A DNA stretch of 64,000 nucleotides from an uncultured Eubacteriales bacterium (lineage in GTDB: Bacteria > Bacillota > Clostridia > Oscillospirales > CAG-272): the NCBI GenBank assembly GCA_900546695.1, contig URDX01000005.1, positions 58,752 to 122,751 of the forward strand. The letters are read 5' to 3'. The notes beneath the pieces were generated by a model that saw only the letters and a list, made by a program, of their open reading frames with translations, was not told the DNA's origin and did no database searches. The position numbers were made by a program, and so were the translations under genes. This document shows, piece after piece, positions 62,314 to 64,000 of this stretch (positions are counted from its first letter, which is position 1; the number at the start of each line of letters is the position of its first letter).

Positions 62314-63714
62314 ATGAAGAAGCTAAATTGCGATCTCGTCATCGTCGGCGCAGGTCCTGCGGGCATTTTCACCGCATATGAGCTGCTGCTTCGCGAGCCC
62401 GAGAGAAAGATAATAATCGTCGAAAAGGGTCTGCCCATCGAAAAACGCCACTGCCCCAAATCGGTAACAAAGCAGTGCGTAAACTGCAAGCCGCATTGTC
62501 ATATCACTACGGGCTTCTCGGGAGCGGGTGCATTCTCCGACGGTAAGCTCTCGCTCAGCCCCGATGTCGGCGGAGATCTGCCGACGCTTATCGGTGAGCA
62601 GCTTGCCGCCGAGACGATAAACTATACGGATAAAATCTACCTCCAGTTCGGCGCTGATACCCATGTCGAGGGTCTCGGCAACACAGAGGAGGTCAAGGAG
62701 ATACGTAAGCGCGCCATCATGGCGGGTCTGAGGCTCGTCGACTGCCCCATCCGTCACCTCGGCACCGAGCATGCGCACGAGATATATCTCGGCATCGAGA
62801 AATATCTGCAGAAGCAGGGCGTTGAAATGCTGTTCAGTCACGAATGCACCAACCTTTCCATCATCGACGGCGAGTGCAAGGGAGTTTTCGTCACCGACGG
62901 CAAGGAGGAGACCGAGATAATCGCAAAGCATACCGTTGTTGCTACGGGCAGACGCGGTGCGGATTGGCTCGAGCGCATCTGCGCGGAGCATGACATTGCA
63001 CATCAGCCGGGAACGGTCGATATCGGCGTTCGCGTAGAGGTGCGCAACGAGGTCATGGAGAAGGTCAACCGCGTGCTTTACGAGAGCAAGCTCATAGGCT
63101 ATCCCCGCCCCTTCAAGAACAAGGTGCGTACCTTCTGCCAGAACCCCGGCGGAATGGTCTCGCAGGAAAACTACGACGGCGGTCTCGCGGTCGTAAACGG
63201 TCACTCCTACAAGGACTTTAAGACCGATAACACCAACCTCGCGATACTCGTATCGCACAACTTTAACCAGCCGTTCAATCAGCCGATATCCTACGCTCAG
63301 AAGGTCGGCGAGCTGACAAACATGCTCGGCGCGGGTCACATACTCGTTCAGCGCTACGGCGATATTCTCGACGGCAAGCGCACATGGCCGAAGGAGCTCG
63401 CTCAGTCGAATCTCCGCCCCTCGCTTGTAGATGCCGTTGCGGGTGATATCACCGCTGCAATGCCCTACCGCGCGATGGTCAACATCCTCGGCTTTATTCA
63501 GGCGCTCGATCAGGTCGTGCCGGGCTTTGCCTCGACAGAGACCCTGCTCTACTCACCTGAGCTTAAGTTCTACAGCAACAGAGTAAAGATGGATGAGCAC
63601 TTTAATACAAGCGTCAAGGGTCTGCACTGCCTCGGTGATTCGAGCGGTTGGACAAGAGGACTTATGATGGCATCGGTCATGGGAGTCCTCATGGGACGCT
63701 ATCTCGAATTCTAA
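62314..63714 (+). CDS. FAD-dependent dehydrogenase (COG2509-like)
   Basis: A 466-residue cytosolic flavoprotein. The FAD-binding Rossmann motif is VIVGAGPAGIFTAYEL, the second FAD segment VVATGRRGADWLERI, and the C-terminal FAD contact LHCLGDSSGWTRGLMMASVMG. A Cys cluster near 45-60 (CPKSVTKQCVNCKPHC) could hold a metal or a disulfide and is typical of this family. The reaction is unknown. The SD GAGAGGA lies a rather long 13 bases before the ATG. Monocistronic in view. Confidence 0.85.
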   Translation: MKKLNCDLVIVGAGPAGIFTAYELLLREPERKIIIVEKGLPIEKRHCPKSVTKQCVNCKPHCHITTGFSGAGAFSDGKLSLSPDVGGDLPTLIGEQLAAETINYTDKIYLQFGADTHVEGLGNTEEVKEIRKRAIMAGLRLVDCPIRHLGTEHAHEIYLGIEKYLQKQGVEMLFSHECTNLSIIDGECKGVFVTDGKEETEIIAKHTVVATGRRGADWLERICAEHDIAHQPGTVDIGVRVEVRNEVMEKVNRVLYESKLIGYPRPFKNKVRTFCQNPGGMVSQENYDGGLAVVNGHSYKDFKTDNTNLAILVSHNFNQPFNQPISYAQKVGELTNMLGAGHILVQRYGDILDGKRTWPKELAQSNLRPSLVDAVAGDITAAMPYRAMVNILGFIQALDQVVPGFASTETLLYSPELKFYSNRVKMDEHFNTSVKGLHCLGDSSGWTRGLMMASVMGVLMGRYLEF

Positions 63715-63723
63715 ATGGGGAGG

Positions 63724-63977
63724 CTAAAATCGTCCGGACCGAAAAAGCGAAAACAGATTATTATAATTGAGCTTTAGTATATCCTTTACGGCATATAAAG
63801 GGTCGGAATCCTGACGGATTCCCGCTTAGAATTTAATGTTTTCGCTTTTTCTGCGCCCGATTTCGCCGCACGACGTACAATTGTACGCCTTGTGCGACGA
63901 AATCAAACGCTCCAAACGATTTTATCTCTCCCCGACTCGGGTCGACTAAAATCGTCCGGATCGAAAAAGCGAAAACA
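63724..63977. repeat. Repeat-rich intergenic element at the right edge
   Basis: A direct repeat of about 32 bases starts CTAAAATCGTCCGGA at 63724 and at 63946, with one difference. The segment GAAAAAGCGAAAACA (63741-63755) also has an inverted copy at 63837-63851. Two more hairpins lie inside: GGAATC/GGATTCC near 63816-63830, and a palindrome around GTACAATTGTAC near 63874-63887 flanked by CGCAC/GTGCG. It may be a mobile intergenic repeat or a structured leader of the next gene outside the window. Confidence 0.7.
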
Positions 63978-64000
63978 AGTTGAGCTTATCGGTCTTTAGT

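Noticed and set aside
1..64000. tRNA, rRNA, tmRNA or SRP RNA genes
   Set aside because: No cloverleaf or conserved RNA core was recognised in the intergenic regions on either strand.

Overview
The window looks like a chromosomal segment of a Gram-positive, low-to-mid GC Bacillota in class Clostridia. It is most likely an uncultured, polysaccharide-degrading gut or rumen bacterium. The evidence is the set of core genes (rpsF-ssb-rpsR; rpmG-secE-nusG-rplK-rplA; a Bce-type antimicrobial-peptide module), clear SD sequences and 17-bp-spaced sigma-A promoters, GC that appears to be 55-60 percent, and type I cohesin and dockerin domains typical of cellulosome-forming Clostridia. Species cannot be named from sequence alone.

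Left part (1-20.9 kb): the 3' end of polA, a NagD-like HAD phosphatase, a very large six-hairpin-glycosidase-like protein of unknown specificity, and pheA (chorismate mutase/prephenate dehydratase). pheA is preceded by a previously unlisted 26-residue Phe-rich leader peptide and an attenuator hairpin. Then come a SAM methyltransferase, a complete bceAB-bceRS resistance operon with a palindromic operator, and two cohesin-dockerin surface proteins in tandem. A CNNM/CorC-type ion transporter follows, with a short Asp/Pro-starting leader ORF ahead of it, then the rpsF-ssb-rpsR operon and upp.

Middle (21.4-45 kb): a 12-kb seven-gene carbohydrate uptake operon. It encodes a giant solute-binding protein with carbohydrate-binding-like N-terminal domains, two separate permease pairs, an NHL/Yip1 membrane protein and a DUF5696 protein, with no ATPase gene. 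Then an ACT-domain/PFL-family pair, alr, mtnA, a methylglyoxal synthase-like protein lacking the catalytic Asp, a MinD-type ATPase, a TPM-domain membrane protein and a GH2 glycosidase.

Right part (45.2-59.5 kb): a compact phage-like operon. An S24 (CI/LexA-like) repressor and face-to-face promoters control one rightward unit: two Zn-finger proteins, small and large terminase, portal, scaffold, N4-gp56 major capsid protein, connector proteins, a propeller-like tail hub, a coiled-coil internal protein, an XhlA-like lysis protein, a GH25 endolysin that ends in a dockerin, and a holin-like protein. There is no integrase, replication gene, tail tube, tape measure or receptor-binding fibre. The module sits directly upstream of the rpmG-secE-nusG operon. 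It could be a decayed podovirus-like prophage, a satellite, or a domesticated particle such as a gene transfer agent. The dockerin on the endolysin, in a genome that also encodes cohesins, is the most unusual single observation.

The window ends with the ribosomal protein operon, an FAD-dependent dehydrogenase, and an intergenic region rich in inverted and direct repeats.
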